Positions 26,960 through 36,105 are shown, numbered from the stretch's first letter. The stretch: DNA of 64,000 nt from Pseudomonadota bacterium (GCA_039033415.1 JBCCCR010000004.1:1-64000); one strand, 5' to 3'. A program made the numbers and translations. Notes: generated by a model not told the origin, from the letters alone.

Positions 26960-27267
26960 AGCACGCCCTCAAGCATCCGATTCAGCGCCGCAAACGAACG
27001 CCTGAGCTGCGCCTCACCGGCGTCGGTAACCCGGAAATAACGTTTGGCCCGACCACCCCGCTGCGGCGTCGACTCACCGAGCCTGGAACCAACGTAGCCT
27101 TTAGTTTCGAGCCGGGTCAGAGTGGTGTAGAGCGCACCGATGCTTACGCTGCGCTCCGAGCCTTGCTCAATTTCCTGACGGATCGCCGCACCGTAGGCAC
27201 CGTCACCCAGCTTCAGGACGGCGCCGAGCACCACCATCTCGAATTCACCTAGAAATTTCGACTTCAT
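26956..27267 (-). CDS. PadR-family transcriptional regulator
   Basis: 103 residues, a compact PadR with the winged-helix domain and no long C-terminal helix. Diagnostic segments are FEMVVLGAVLKLGDGAYGAAIRQEIEQ and ALYTTLTRLETKGYVGSRLG, then RYFRVTDAGEAQL. It is a repressor type that usually controls its own operon. The AT-rich gap to the divergent YceI gene holds a TTGTAG/CTACAA inverted repeat suited to it. Confidence 0.92.
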   Translation of the reverse strand: MKSKFLGEFEMVVLGAVLKLGDGAYGAAIRQEIEQGSERSVSIGALYTTLTRLETKGYVGSRLGESTPQRGGRAKRYFRVTDAGEAQLRRSFAALNRMLEGVL

Positions 27268-27291
27268 TGGCCTGAGTTTTTATTTTTTACA

Positions 27292-27319
27292 TTGTAGGAA
27301 TAAAGTGTTAAAACTACAA
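27292..27319. promoter_or_regulatory. inverted repeat in PadR/YceI divergent region
   Basis: TTGTAG (27292-27297) and CTACAA (27314-27319) form an inverted repeat with 16 bases between. It lies in the AT-rich 76-base gap between the divergent PadR and YceI genes. PadR proteins bind long-spaced dyads overlapping promoters, so this is a candidate operator for both directions (inference). Confidence 0.45.
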
Positions 27320-27343
27320 AATAGAATAAATAATGGATGACCT

Positions 27344-27949
27344 GTGAATACACGACGATGTTCTCGATACACCTATCTCCTCCTCGCCCTGCTGGGAGCG
27401 ATTCCCGCCCTCTCGTGCGCCGAGCCGGCACGCTACTCAATCGATTCGGACCATACCCACGTGCGCTGGGAAGTAGACCGTTTCGGATTCGCCCGCACCA
27501 TGGGTTCATTCACGCAGGTTAAGGGAACCATCTGGTTTGGTCCGGACGACATTCGCGCTAGTACGGTCGAAGCGGAAATTGTGCTGGCCAGCCTGCGTTC
27601 AGACCTGCTGGAACGCGAGGAAATCGTCCGCGGGAAGCACTGGCTCAAGGCCGATCAATATCCACTGATAAGTTTCATTTCAAAGCAGGTATCCGCGGAC
27701 ACAACGAACCCCAAGAAATTTTCCGTCACCGGCGCGATGACGCTAGCCGGAGTTACCCGCCCTCTGACGCTGGCAGTCACGCTAAATAAGGTTGGGACCG
27801 ATCCGGTCACCCGACGGCCCGCGATCGGCATCTCGGCTTCGGGCGCCTTCAATCGCAGCGATTTTGGTATCAAGATCGCGCTGGGGCCGATTGGAGATGA
27901 GGTCAGCTTTCGAATTGAGTCGATGGCGGTGGCGGCCGCCTCCGATTGA
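27344..27949 (+). CDS. YceI-family periplasmic protein
   Basis: 201 residues from a GTG at 27344. The signal peptide (YTYLLLALLGAIPALSCA) is followed by the YceI lipocalin-like barrel: RYSIDSDHTHVRWEVDRFGF, then KHWLKADQYPLISF and DFGIKIALGPIGDEV. Members bind isoprenoid or other amphiphilic ligands in the periplasm. It is divergent from the PadR operon and may share its operator. Confidence 0.93.
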   Translation: MNTRRCSRYTYLLLALLGAIPALSCAEPARYSIDSDHTHVRWEVDRFGFARTMGSFTQVKGTIWFGPDDIRASTVEAEIVLASLRSDLLEREEIVRGKHWLKADQYPLISFISKQVSADTTNPKKFSVTGAMTLAGVTRPLTLAVTLNKVGTDPVTRRPAIGISASGAFNRSDFGIKIALGPIGDEVSFRIESMAVAAASD

Positions 27950-28087
27950 CCGGCCCGGTCACCTCAACACCCGACGAGCAGCAAGCCCTCGCATGACCCC
28001 GGCCGGTCTCGGCTTGTAGCGGCGCTTGCAACCCGTCAGGCGCCCTATTAGCCTGAAAACCTGCACCAATGGTCGAGGGATTTATCC

Positions 28088-29209
28088 ATGTACCGAACCG
28101 CTCGGGCGTGTTTTGTCGCGTCGCTATGGCTGGCCCTTCCGCTCCTGGTGGGCTGCGAGCGCGATGCCTCTACCACGGACAACAGCGCGGCCGTGGCGTC
28201 GGACGCTGCGTCCGAAATTCACTCGACGCCGGCCCAAGACTACCAGCGCTACTGCGCGCTGTGCCACGGCGAGAACCGGGAGGGTTACGCCAACGACAAC
28301 GCGCCAGCGTTGAACACACAATCGCTTTTCGGCGTCGGCCTCCTGCCTCCCTATATGGCGATATCCTACGGCCGCCCCGGCACGCCCATGGGCCCATACC
28401 TGGATGAACTGGGCGGGCCGATGAACCGAGACCAGATCGGTGCCCTCGCCGCCTGGCTGTCGACCGAGGTGGGCGTGGCGCCGGCCGGCGCGGGCGCTGA
28501 TGGGCTTGACCCGGTCCCAGGAGACGTCAGCGAGGGGCGGGCGCTTTACGCGGAAAACTGCGCCGAGTGCCACGGCGCCAACGGCGAAGGCGGGGGTGAA
28601 CACCAGCCCGGCACCGCGCTGGGAAATCCGACCATGCTGGCAACCTCTCCCGACAAGTTCCTTCGCCTGGCCATCGCCGAGGGTCGTGAGGGTACGCCAA
28701 TGAACAGTTTTGCCGATTCGCTCAGCGACACGCAGATCGACTCGCTCGTGGCCTTCCTGCGCTCGCGTGCCCAGGGCTGGGACGCTGCGGATCTTCAGTA
28801 CAGCGAGCCGCCGACGCTCGACAATATCGTTCTGAACCCGCAGGGCGAGCCGCCCGAGTTCGCGCTCAAAGACGGTCGTTACGTGATGGCCAAAGATCTG
28901 AATGATGCGCTTGAACAGGGTCGCAAGATGGTGCTGGTCGACACCCGGGTCCCCTACTTTTGGGCCATGGCGCACATCGAAGGGTCGTCGCCGGTGCCCT
29001 ACTACAGCAGCCAGCAGGAATTCCTCGACGCCCTACCGAACGACGGCACCTGGATAGTCGCTTATTGTGAGTGCCCCAGGGCGGCCGCGGACTCGTCGGT
29101 CACCAAGCTACGCGAACTGGGTTACGAGAACACCGCCGTGCTATGGGAGGGTTACGCCGGGTGGTCAGCCCTTGGCTATCCCGTTGCCGTCGGTAAAGTC
29201 AAGAACTAG
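28088..29209 (+). CDS. dihaem cytochrome c lipoprotein fused to rhodanese domain
   Basis: 373 residues from the ATG at 28088. A lipobox-like signal (LALPLLVGC) would anchor it by the Cys near residue 22. Two c-type haem domains follow, with CALCHG (~56) and CAECHG (~160), each with a distal Met candidate (GTPMGPYLDEL, GTPMNSFADSL). The C-terminal ~110 residues are a rhodanese fold (KMVLVDTRVPYFWAMAHIEG) with the active loop YCECPRA. The fusion suggests sulfur-compound handling coupled to electron transfer in the periplasm. Distinct from SoxAX or TsdA; substrate unproven. Confidence 0.88.
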   Translation: MYRTARACFVASLWLALPLLVGCERDASTTDNSAAVASDAASEIHSTPAQDYQRYCALCHGENREGYANDNAPALNTQSLFGVGLLPPYMAISYGRPGTPMGPYLDELGGPMNRDQIGALAAWLSTEVGVAPAGAGADGLDPVPGDVSEGRALYAENCAECHGANGEGGGEHQPGTALGNPTMLATSPDKFLRLAIAEGREGTPMNSFADSLSDTQIDSLVAFLRSRAQGWDAADLQYSEPPTLDNIVLNPQGEPPEFALKDGRYVMAKDLNDALEQGRKMVLVDTRVPYFWAMAHIEGSSPVPYYSSQQEFLDALPNDGTWIVAYCECPRAAADSSVTKLRELGYENTAVLWEGYAGWSALGYPVAVGKVKN

Positions 29210-29213
29210 CTTC

Positions 29214-29597
29214 TTACGACCAACCAAATTCCTTGAGCCGCTCCGGCTCGTACTGAATCAGGATCGCCTCGTTGCCCTCGGTGTCGGCAAAAGTCACCAG
29301 CTGACCCACGGTGGGAATGCCGACGACTGCGCCCAGAGTCTTTCCGCCGGAACCCTCGACGCGCTTGATCGATTCGGCCAGGTCATCGACCGCAAAGGAG
29401 CACTCAAAACCTTTCCGGCCCTCCGGCATCGGCTCTCGGCGCTTCTGCAGCGCGCCGTGTACGCCGGCGCCGTGAATCAGATAAAACTCTGGCGGCCCCC
29501 AGGGTTCGAATTCCCACTCAAACACCGCTTGATAAAACGCTCTCGCGCGATCGACGTCGTCCGCTTCAATGGCGAAGTGTGCAAGTCTGTTTGGCAT
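29214..29597 (-). CDS. VOC-family (glyoxalase-like) protein
   Basis: 127 residues with the beta-alpha-beta-beta-beta vicinal-oxygen-chelate fold: RLAHFAIEADDVDRARAFYQAVF at the N-terminus with the metal-ligand His position, and GNEAILIQYEPE near the end with the matching Glu. It is small and cytoplasmic. It is divergent from an AraC-type gene across a repeat-rich 79-base gap and ends 4 bases from the cytochrome stop. The role could be a dioxygenase, isomerase or ligand-binding protein. Confidence 0.9.
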   Translation of the reverse strand: MPNRLAHFAIEADDVDRARAFYQAVFEWEFEPWGPPEFYLIHGAGVHGALQKRREPMPEGRKGFECSFAVDDLAESIKRVEGSGGKTLGAVVGIPTVGQLVTFADTEGNEAILIQYEPERLKEFGWS

Positions 29598-29637
29598 GGC
29601 TGCTCCTTATCGATGACTTAAGCTAGCACGAGCGGCA

Positions 29638-29686
29638 TTTGTCGCAGAAAGACAAAAACGACAAAATTAGTCGCAGATGCGACAAA
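29638..29686. promoter_or_regulatory. GTCGCA/TGCGAC operator-like repeats over AraC start
   Basis: GTCGCA-GA-TGCGAC (29670-29683) is an inverted repeat spanning the ATG at 29677. The TTTGTCGCA at 29638-29646, CGACAAA at 29659-29665 and GCGACAAA at 29679-29686 repeat the same word in the divergent gap. The array suggests autoregulation of the AraC gene and control of the VOC gene. Confidence 0.55.
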
Positions 29687-30471
29687 CGCTCAAACCACAA
29701 GACGAGCCGTACCTATTGCTGCGCAGCCTCAGCATCGACTACGCGTCCGGCGCACGGGAACCCGCCCACAGTCATCCGTGGGGCCAGCTGGTGTTCGTTC
29801 AGGCCGGCTCATTGCGGCTGCAGGTAGCGGACGGCATCTGGGTGGTGGCGCCCGGTCGGGCCGTGTTGCTGCCCGCGGAGCAAGCCCATTCGCTGGCGAT
29901 GTACGGACCAGCCAGGCTGCGAACGCTGTACCTGAACCCGGCATGCCTCGATAGCGGTCAGCTCAAGCCATCGGCAATTCGGACACTGGAGGTGTGTGCA
30001 CTGCTCGGCGAGCTGATTTTACGGGTGTGCGCGGTCGGTTCGCTGGATGAACGGGAGACTCATCACCGGCAGCTTTATGACCTGATCCTGACCGAGCTGA
30101 GCTGCGCCAGCTCCGAAGGGCTCTATCTCCGGCTGCCCACCGATCCAAGGGGTGCCCGCCTGGCTGATCTGTTCATGGACGAACAGCACGTCAACGTGCC
30201 GCTCCTGGAGCTTTGTCGTGCGGCTGGCGTCACCCGTCGAACCGCCGAGCGTTTGTTTCGCGACAGCACAGGGCTATCCCCGGCACGCTGGCGGCGACGG
30301 CACCTGCTGGCTCGCGGGCTGGCGGCGCTGTCGGAAGGTGTTGACGTACAGACGGCGGCTGAGCTGGCGGGCTACCAGTACCGCAGCGCCTTCAGCCAGG
30401 CGCTGACACAGGTATTTGGCCTAAGCCCGGGCGCCGTTCGAAAACAACGCGCCTACCAGGCGATGCCGTAA
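29677..30471 (+). CDS. AraC-family transcriptional regulator
   Basis: 264 residues. A cupin sensor domain (HSHPWGQLVFVQAGSLRLQ, VVAPGRAVLLPAEQAHSLAM) fills the first ~130 residues. The C-terminal helix-turn-helix pair follows: VPLLELCRAAGVTRRTAERLF and VQTAAELAGYQYRSAFSQALTQVFG. The cupin carries the His pair typical of small-ligand sensors. It is divergent from the VOC gene, which it may control together with itself through the GTCGCA repeats. Its end overlaps the convergent gamma-glutamyltransferase gene by 19 bases. Confidence 0.92.
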   Translation: MRQTLKPQDEPYLLLRSLSIDYASGAREPAHSHPWGQLVFVQAGSLRLQVADGIWVVAPGRAVLLPAEQAHSLAMYGPARLRTLYLNPACLDSGQLKPSAIRTLEVCALLGELILRVCAVGSLDERETHHRQLYDLILTELSCASSEGLYLRLPTDPRGARLADLFMDEQHVNVPLLELCRAAGVTRRTAERLFRDSTGLSPARWRRRHLLARGLAALSEGVDVQTAAELAGYQYRSAFSQALTQVFGLSPGAVRKQRAYQAMP

Positions 30472-32345
30472 TCTTCACCGTAGTCGCTGGCGCCACCCCA
30501 CAGCGTACCGCTTTCATGATCAAAATAAATGGCGGTAATCGGGCTGTAGGTGCGATCGATCACCTCTACCTGATAGTCCATCTTTTGCAGGTTGGCCCGA
30601 ACCCAATCCGGCACCTTGCGAGTCAGCTGCAGCCGTCCCGGCTCGGACTGATGCGCCCCGAAGGAACTCTGCATCTGATAGCTGGTGATCATGTGAGCCT
30701 CGACCGCCTGCTGAACGTTCATTCCAAACTCGACGATGTTTAAGAAAAACTGCAGCAGATTCTGGTCTTGCGTGTCTCCACCCTGAACCGAAAACGCCAG
30801 CAGCGGCCTGCCGTCTTTGAGCGCAATGCTGGGCGTCAGCGTGGCGCGAGGCCGCTTGCCGGGCGCCACCACGTTGAAGGGATTCACGCTTTCATCGAGC
30901 ACAAAACTCTGCATCCGCTGGCTTAAACCCAAGCCGGTTTTGCCGGCGACAAACGCCGGAATCCAGCCGCCGCTCGGCGTGATGGATACCACCCATCCCT
31001 CAGCGTCTGCGGCCTGAATGGATGTGGTTCCCGCAAGAAAGCGCTCGTCATGACTTTCGACGCTCGCCTGCTGAAAGCCGTCTACGCCGTCAGCTTCGGC
31101 CGCCGGCGGGCTGCTGGTCCACTGCCCGAGCAGGTGCTGATAGGGATTCTCGCCCCCCTGAAACGGATACGGATCACCGGGTTTGACGTTGGGGTCGTTT
31201 TTCTCCCAGTTGATCTGTTCGCGCCGCTGTTTTGCATACTCTTTCGACAGCAGTCCTTCGATCGGCTCTTCCGGAGGCAGGTAGGGGTCGCCGTAGTAAA
31301 AATCCCGATCGGCGAAGGCCAGATTCATCGCCTGGTAAAGCGCGTGGATATACCGCGTGGTCGAGTAGCCCATGCTTTTCAGGTCGACCTCTTCCAGGAT
31401 GTTCAGCGCCTGGAGCAGCACCGGCCCCTGAACCCAGTGCGTCAGCTTGTAGACCTCAACGCCTTTATAGGTGGTGCTGACCGGCTCTTCGATCTTCACC
31501 TCCCAGCTCGCCAGGTCCTTCAGGGTCATGAGCCCGTCGTACTCCTGGGATGCCCGGACCAGTTCACGGGCAATATCACCGCGGTAAAACCGATCGTACG
31601 CCGCCATGATTGCGTCTTTGCGGTTTTTCCCCTTGGCCAGCGCTTTACGTTCCGTGTCCACCAGCTTGGTCAGAGTTTTCAAAAGATCCGGCTGACGGAA
31701 AATCTCACCCGCATAGGGGGCCGCGCGTTCCTGCGAATTGTCGGGTTTGAGGTTCGGCAGGAAGAGTTTGCGCGAGTAGGACCACTGCATCAGGATGTCC
31801 TTGCGCTGCTCCATGTTGTCAGCCTGCGCCGCCTCGATCGGATAGCCTTCGGCCATCTGCATGGCCGGGGCCAGCACCTCGGCCAGGCTGAGGGTGCCAA
31901 ACTCAGCCAGCATCACCATCAGTCCCCCAGGCGTGCCCGGTGTGACGGCAGCGAGCGGGCCATACTCGGGCGGATAGGTCATGCCGCGATCTTCAAAAAA
32001 CTCCGGCGTTGCCCCGGTGGGCGCGACTCCCAGTGCGTTGATGCCAACCACCTTGCCGGTCTTTGGGTTATAGATCAGCGCCTGCGTCTCCCCGCCCCAG
32101 CTCAGCGTGTCCCACATCGTCGACGTGGCGGCGAGCATGGCGCAGGCTGCGTCAACCGCGTTGCCGCCTTTAGCAAAGGTCAAACTGCCGGCGGTCGCGG
32201 CCAGCGGCTTGCCCGTGATCGCCACCCAGTGTTTGCCGTGCAGGACGGGCTTAACGGTAGGCTGGGCGCAGGCTGTACCGGCGATAAGCGACGCGGCCAG
32301 GAGCCAGCGGCACGAGAAAAAACGGCGTTGAAAAGTCTGCGGCAT
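30453..32345 (-). CDS. gamma-glutamyltransferase family protein
   Basis: 630 residues from the ATG at 32345, which begins a signal peptide (RRFFSCRWLLAASLIAGTACA). The open frame upstream to 32627 is not conserved. GTPGGLMVMLAEFG and LAGTTSIQAADAEG are family marks. Thr440 in GTTS is the nucleophile and self-cleavage site, leaving a small subunit of 191 residues. It is exported and would hydrolyse glutathione, gamma-glutamyl peptides or related amides. Some relatives are cephalosporin acylases, so the substrate is open. Confidence 0.9.
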   Translation of the reverse strand: MPQTFQRRFFSCRWLLAASLIAGTACAQPTVKPVLHGKHWVAITGKPLAATAGSLTFAKGGNAVDAACAMLAATSTMWDTLSWGGETQALIYNPKTGKVVGINALGVAPTGATPEFFEDRGMTYPPEYGPLAAVTPGTPGGLMVMLAEFGTLSLAEVLAPAMQMAEGYPIEAAQADNMEQRKDILMQWSYSRKLFLPNLKPDNSQERAAPYAGEIFRQPDLLKTLTKLVDTERKALAKGKNRKDAIMAAYDRFYRGDIARELVRASQEYDGLMTLKDLASWEVKIEEPVSTTYKGVEVYKLTHWVQGPVLLQALNILEEVDLKSMGYSTTRYIHALYQAMNLAFADRDFYYGDPYLPPEEPIEGLLSKEYAKQRREQINWEKNDPNVKPGDPYPFQGGENPYQHLLGQWTSSPPAAEADGVDGFQQASVESHDERFLAGTTSIQAADAEGWVVSITPSGGWIPAFVAGKTGLGLSQRMQSFVLDESVNPFNVVAPGKRPRATLTPSIALKDGRPLLAFSVQGGDTQDQNLLQFFLNIVEFGMNVQQAVEAHMITSYQMQSSFGAHQSEPGRLQLTRKVPDWVRANLQKMDYQVEVIDRTYSPITAIYFDHESGTLWGGASDYGEDYGIAW

Positions 32346-32505
32346 GGAGGGTCGTATCTGTGGCGATGGGAGAGAATAGCAGAGCCGGATCAAGCTTGGG
32401 TGATGGACCAAGAGCGACGCCCTTGGCGTAATCCAGCAACATCTGCGCATTGTCCCGCACCACCAACGCCGCATAATGCTTGCAAACGGGATTGAGGGGT
32501 CCAAC

Positions 32506-33441
32506 ATGCGAACACAAATCTTGACGGCTGCGCTGGCCACGCTTTTGATTTGGATGGTACCCGACGACGCCGAGGCACAGGCAGCAGACCTCAGAGCCAA
32601 GGCTGCCGCGGCGGTCACTGCCGGCAATCATGATGAGGCGATCAAACACTACCGGGAGGTGCTGGCCATCGAGCCCCAGGACGGCGCGAGCCACTACCAG
32701 CTGGCGGTCCAGCTCATGGATTTCAGCGCAGAGCAGCGCAGCAGTCTGAAAGCGGCAGAGAACCACTTTAAGAAGGCCGGTGAGCTGGGCTTTCAACCGC
32801 TTGGGGTCAGCTATCGGCTGTCGCGGATTTACGCCCGCCGCGGTGAGACCGAGCCGGCGCTGGGCGAGCTCGAAAAGCTGGCCGCCGGTGGTTTTGGCCT
32901 GATCAATCTGATTGAAAACGAAGACGACTATCTTAAGGTCAAAGATTCACCCCGCTTTGGCAAAGCGGTCGCCGCCATACGCGCTGCACGGTATCCCTGC
33001 GAGGCCAACCCGAAACATCACGATTTCGACTTTTGGATCGGCGACTGGCGGGTCACCCAAAACGGGCAGTTCGCCGGGGAAAACCGCATTTCGGCAATCA
33101 TGGGGCACTGCCTGATCTTCGAACAATGGACAAGCGCCAGCGGCGGCGAGGGCAAAAGCTTTAACTACTACGATCCGGGTCAAGACCGCTGGCGCCAGAT
33201 CTGGGTTTCCGACAGCGGGACGTTCATCGAGTTTTCCGGCGAGGCGCGCGACGACGGCATCTTTTACACCGCCGAGACCACCAACCCCGCTGACGGCGCG
33301 GTCACCCAGCACAAGTTTGAGTTCACCCAAAACGGTGACGGCAGCGTGCGTCAGTTCTGGCAGACCTCCACCGACGGCGGATCGACCTGGAACACGATTT
33401 GGGACGGCCGCTACGACCGCTTAGAAGAAGCGGCGTTATAA
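32506..33441 (+). CDS. exported TPR protein with DUF1579-like C-terminal domain
   Basis: 311 residues from the ATG at 32506, preceded by GAGGGG. The signal peptide (TAALATLLIWMVPDDAEAQA) is followed by TPR helices (AVTAGNHDEAIKHYREVLAIEPQ ..., read with neighbouring repeats, to ~150). A beta-rich domain follows, starting HHDFDFWIGDWRVTQNG, as in DUF1579-like lipocalin-type domains, with further strands FNYYDPGQDRWRQIWVS and TQHKFEFTQNGDGSV. It is secreted or periplasmic, with unknown function. It is divergent from the gamma-glutamyltransferase gene. Confidence 0.85.
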   Translation: MRTQILTAALATLLIWMVPDDAEAQAADLRAKAAAAVTAGNHDEAIKHYREVLAIEPQDGASHYQLAVQLMDFSAEQRSSLKAAENHFKKAGELGFQPLGVSYRLSRIYARRGETEPALGELEKLAAGGFGLINLIENEDDYLKVKDSPRFGKAVAAIRAARYPCEANPKHHDFDFWIGDWRVTQNGQFAGENRISAIMGHCLIFEQWTSASGGEGKSFNYYDPGQDRWRQIWVSDSGTFIEFSGEARDDGIFYTAETTNPADGAVTQHKFEFTQNGDGSVRQFWQTSTDGGSTWNTIWDGRYDRLEEAAL

Positions 33442-33448
33442 CAGCGCA

Positions 33449-34465
33449 CTAGCGGCTCAGCGCCTCGATCTCCGCGAGCAGGGTACGGTTAACCTCGCGA
33501 GTTGAATCCTCAGATCGCTTTCGATGGCGCGCTGCGCCAGGCAGGCGGGTCCCCTGCATCGCTTCGAAGCGCTGAAAAAACGCCTCACAGCGACTCGGCC
33601 ACTGATCTCCCGCCAGCAGCTCAGGGGCTAGGGCGAGGATGAACTCGCCGCCCGTGACCGGCCCGCCGTCACTGTTGTCAGCCGCCTCGGCCTCATAGCT
33701 AAACACCTCGTTGATCGCGCCTCCGGCCAGCAGTTCTACCAGAAGCGCCATGGCCGAGCCTTTGTGACCCCCAAAAGGCAGCAGGGAACCGGCGAGAATT
33801 GCAGCGGGGTCGGTGGTGGGCTGACCAGCGGCATCCACGCCGCAGCCGAGCGGCAGCTGCTCCCCCTCCCGGGCTGCAATCTGAATGTCTCCGTGCGCCA
33901 TGGCCGACGTTGCCATGTCGCACGTGACCGGCGGCCTGCCGGGCCTTGGCCAGGACCAGGCCAGCGGGTTGGTGCCGAACAGCGGCGAAGCCCCACCGTG
34001 AGGCGCCATAACCGGAATGTTGTTGACGCAGGCAAACCCGAAGAGCCCCTGTTCCGCCAGCGCCTCGGTTTCGGGCCACAGTGCAGCAAAGTGGTGCGTT
34101 CGGCGAATGGTCAAGACCGCAACACCCAGCCGCTTCGCCGCGTCAGCGAGCACCGGTATGCCCCGCTCGATCGCCAGCGGAGTAAATCCGTTGTCACCGT
34201 CGACCCGCACCACCGCAGCCAGCTCTGTCTGCACACCGGGATCAGCCGCACCGTTGACCTTGCCGCTGCGCAGCGAGGCCACGTAGCCCGGAACACGAAA
34301 CAGCCCGTGCGACAGCGCGCCGTCGCGCTCCGCGCTGACGACAGTCCGCGTCAAGGCAGCGGCATTGGTGGCGTCACACCCGTTAAAGGCGAAAACCCGG
34401 GTAGCCAGGTCCTCGATCTCCGCGAGCGTCAGCGACTGCGTCGGCGTGCCAATGTTGTGTGCCAT
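33449..34465 (-). CDS. Ldh-family (malate/LDH2-type) NAD(P)-dependent oxidoreductase
   Basis: 338 residues from the ATG at 34465 with AGGAGGAG upstream. The family includes malate, ureidoglycolate and sulfolactate dehydrogenases and delta1-pyrroline-2-carboxylate reductases. Visible marks are AAALTRTVVSAERDGALSHG, the catalytic His region LTIRRTHHFAALW, VMAPHGGASPLFGTNPLAW and LPFGGHKGSAMALLVELLAGG. It is cytoplasmic. The nearby hydroxyproline-dehydratase-like gene raises the pyrroline-carboxylate reductase option, but the two are 9 kb apart. The substrate is left open. Confidence 0.88.
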   Translation of the reverse strand: MAHNIGTPTQSLTLAEIEDLATRVFAFNGCDATNAAALTRTVVSAERDGALSHGLFRVPGYVASLRSGKVNGAADPGVQTELAAVVRVDGDNGFTPLAIERGIPVLADAAKRLGVAVLTIRRTHHFAALWPETEALAEQGLFGFACVNNIPVMAPHGGASPLFGTNPLAWSWPRPGRPPVTCDMATSAMAHGDIQIAAREGEQLPLGCGVDAAGQPTTDPAAILAGSLLPFGGHKGSAMALLVELLAGGAINEVFSYEAEAADNSDGGPVTGGEFILALAPELLAGDQWPSRCEAFFQRFEAMQGTRLPGAARHRKRSEDSTREVNRTLLAEIEALSR

Positions 34466-34647
34466 GCGGGCTCCTCCTGTCCTCGCGATCATCTATGCAT
34501 GACCACCTGTCCGGGATCAAGGACTGCCAATCCGGCAACGACATAGTCTGCGCGCCCATAACCCACTATGCTTGCCCATTCGTTTTGACCCGGCGCCCCA
34601 ACCGTCATTGGCGGCTGCGCCTGAAGACCTGGCTAGGAGCGTAAGCG

Positions 34648-36105
34648 ATGAGTGACAAACCCATCGAACCCAATCTGTTTGTCTTTTTTGGCGGCACCGG
34701 AGATCTGGCCCGGCGGAAACTGATGCCCTCGCTAGCACGTCTCCAGGCCAGAGGCCTGCTGGGTGAGCACAGCTACGTGCTCGCGCTTTCGCGCAAAGAA
34801 GATTTCGACGACGCGTCGTTTCGTCGATTTGCTCACGACGAGATGCTCAAGGCCGGTGTCAGCGAGGCGGCATGTTCGAGCCTATGCGAGTCACGGCTGT
34901 TTTTTCAGTGCATCAACAATTCGAGTCACGAAGACTTTGCCACGCTGAAAGCGCGGATCGAGGAAATCGAGCAAGCCCACGATCTTCCGCAAAATCGCGC
35001 GTACTACCTGGCGCTGCCGCCGACGGTGTTTGAGCACACCATAGAAGGGCTGGGACGCGCGGGGCTCAACCACTCCAAGGGCTGGACACGCATTGTCGTT
35101 GAAAAACCTTTTGGTCATGACCTTGCCAGCGCACAATCGCTGAATGCGCAGATTCACGCGCAGTTTGACGAGTCGCAGGTCTACCGGATCGATCACTACC
35201 TCGGCAAAGACACCGTCCAGAATTTCCTGGTGTTTCGTTTTGCCAATCCAATTTTTGAGCAGCTCTGGAATCGAAATTCGATCGAAAGCGTGGAGATCGC
35301 CGTCGGCGAGTCGCTAGGCACCGGCGGGCGAGCCGGCTACTACGACAAATCCGGTGCGCTACGCGACATGATCCAGAACCATCTGACCCAGCTGTTTTCT
35401 CTGATCGCCATGGAGGTGCCATCGGTCTACGAGCCCGATGCGGTTCGCCACGAGAAGATCAAAGTGTTGCGCTCGACCCTTGCCCCAACGCCCGAGGACG
35501 TGATCTACGGGCAATACGCCAGCGGCGCAATCGACGGCGAGAAGGTGATCGGCTACCTGGATGAAGATGGCATCGCTCCGGGCTCCGCCACCGAGACTTT
35601 TGTGGCGCTGAAGCTCAGAGTCGACAACTGGCGCTGGCAGGGTGTGCCCTTCTATCTGCGCACCGGAAAACGCATGCCCCAGAAAACCTCCCGGGTCGTC
35701 ATCAAGTTCAAAGGTGCGCCGATCTCCTTGTTCCAGAGCATGGGCGAGGTGGGCGTTGCTCGAAACGTGATGGTCCTGAAGCTCCAGCCCGATGAAGGGT
35801 TTGACCTGTACTTTGACGTCAAGACGCCCGGCTCCCCTTTTGACATTCAGCGTCGGCCGCTGCATTTCAGCTACAAAGAATCTTTCGACGAGATTCCTGA
35901 AGCCTACGAGACGCTTCTGCTGGACGTGCTCGAAGGGGATCAGACCCTGTTTGTGCACGCTGAAGAGGTTGAAGCTTCCTGGAAACTCTATTCGGATCTG
36001 ATCGAAAACCCACCCAAACCCAAGCCTTACTTTTCGGGGTCATGGGGGCCGGAAGCCGCGGACTTTCTCGGCGTCGACGAGGCCCAGAAGCTGTTTCGTT
36101 CATGA
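34648..36105 (+). CDS. zwf: glucose-6-phosphate 1-dehydrogenase
   Basis: 485 residues from the ATG at 34648 with TAGGAG upstream. The N-terminal dinucleotide fold shows FFGGTGDLARRKLMPSL, and the active-site motif RIDHYLGKDTVQN contains the catalytic His region. It oxidises glucose 6-phosphate to the 6-phosphogluconolactone, making NADPH. It is first of a three-gene operon whose next gene starts inside its stop (ATGA). Confidence 0.97.
   Translation: MSDKPIEPNLFVFFGGTGDLARRKLMPSLARLQARGLLGEHSYVLALSRKEDFDDASFRRFAHDEMLKAGVSEAACSSLCESRLFFQCINNSSHEDFATLKARIEEIEQAHDLPQNRAYYLALPPTVFEHTIEGLGRAGLNHSKGWTRIVVEKPFGHDLASAQSLNAQIHAQFDESQVYRIDHYLGKDTVQNFLVFRFANPIFEQLWNRNSIESVEIAVGESLGTGGRAGYYDKSGALRDMIQNHLTQLFSLIAMEVPSVYEPDAVRHEKIKVLRSTLAPTPEDVIYGQYASGAIDGEKVIGYLDEDGIAPGSATETFVALKLRVDNWRWQGVPFYLRTGKRMPQKTSRVVIKFKGAPISLFQSMGEVGVARNVMVLKLQPDEGFDLYFDVKTPGSPFDIQRRPLHFSYKESFDEIPEAYETLLLDVLEGDQTLFVHAEEVEASWKLYSDLIENPPKPKPYFSGSWGPEAADFLGVDEAQKLFRS

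Noticed and set aside
32346-32627. N-terminal extension of the gamma-glutamyltransferase
   Set aside because: The signal peptide starts at 32345; the extension is Cys/Arg-rich and overlaps the divergent gene's start.
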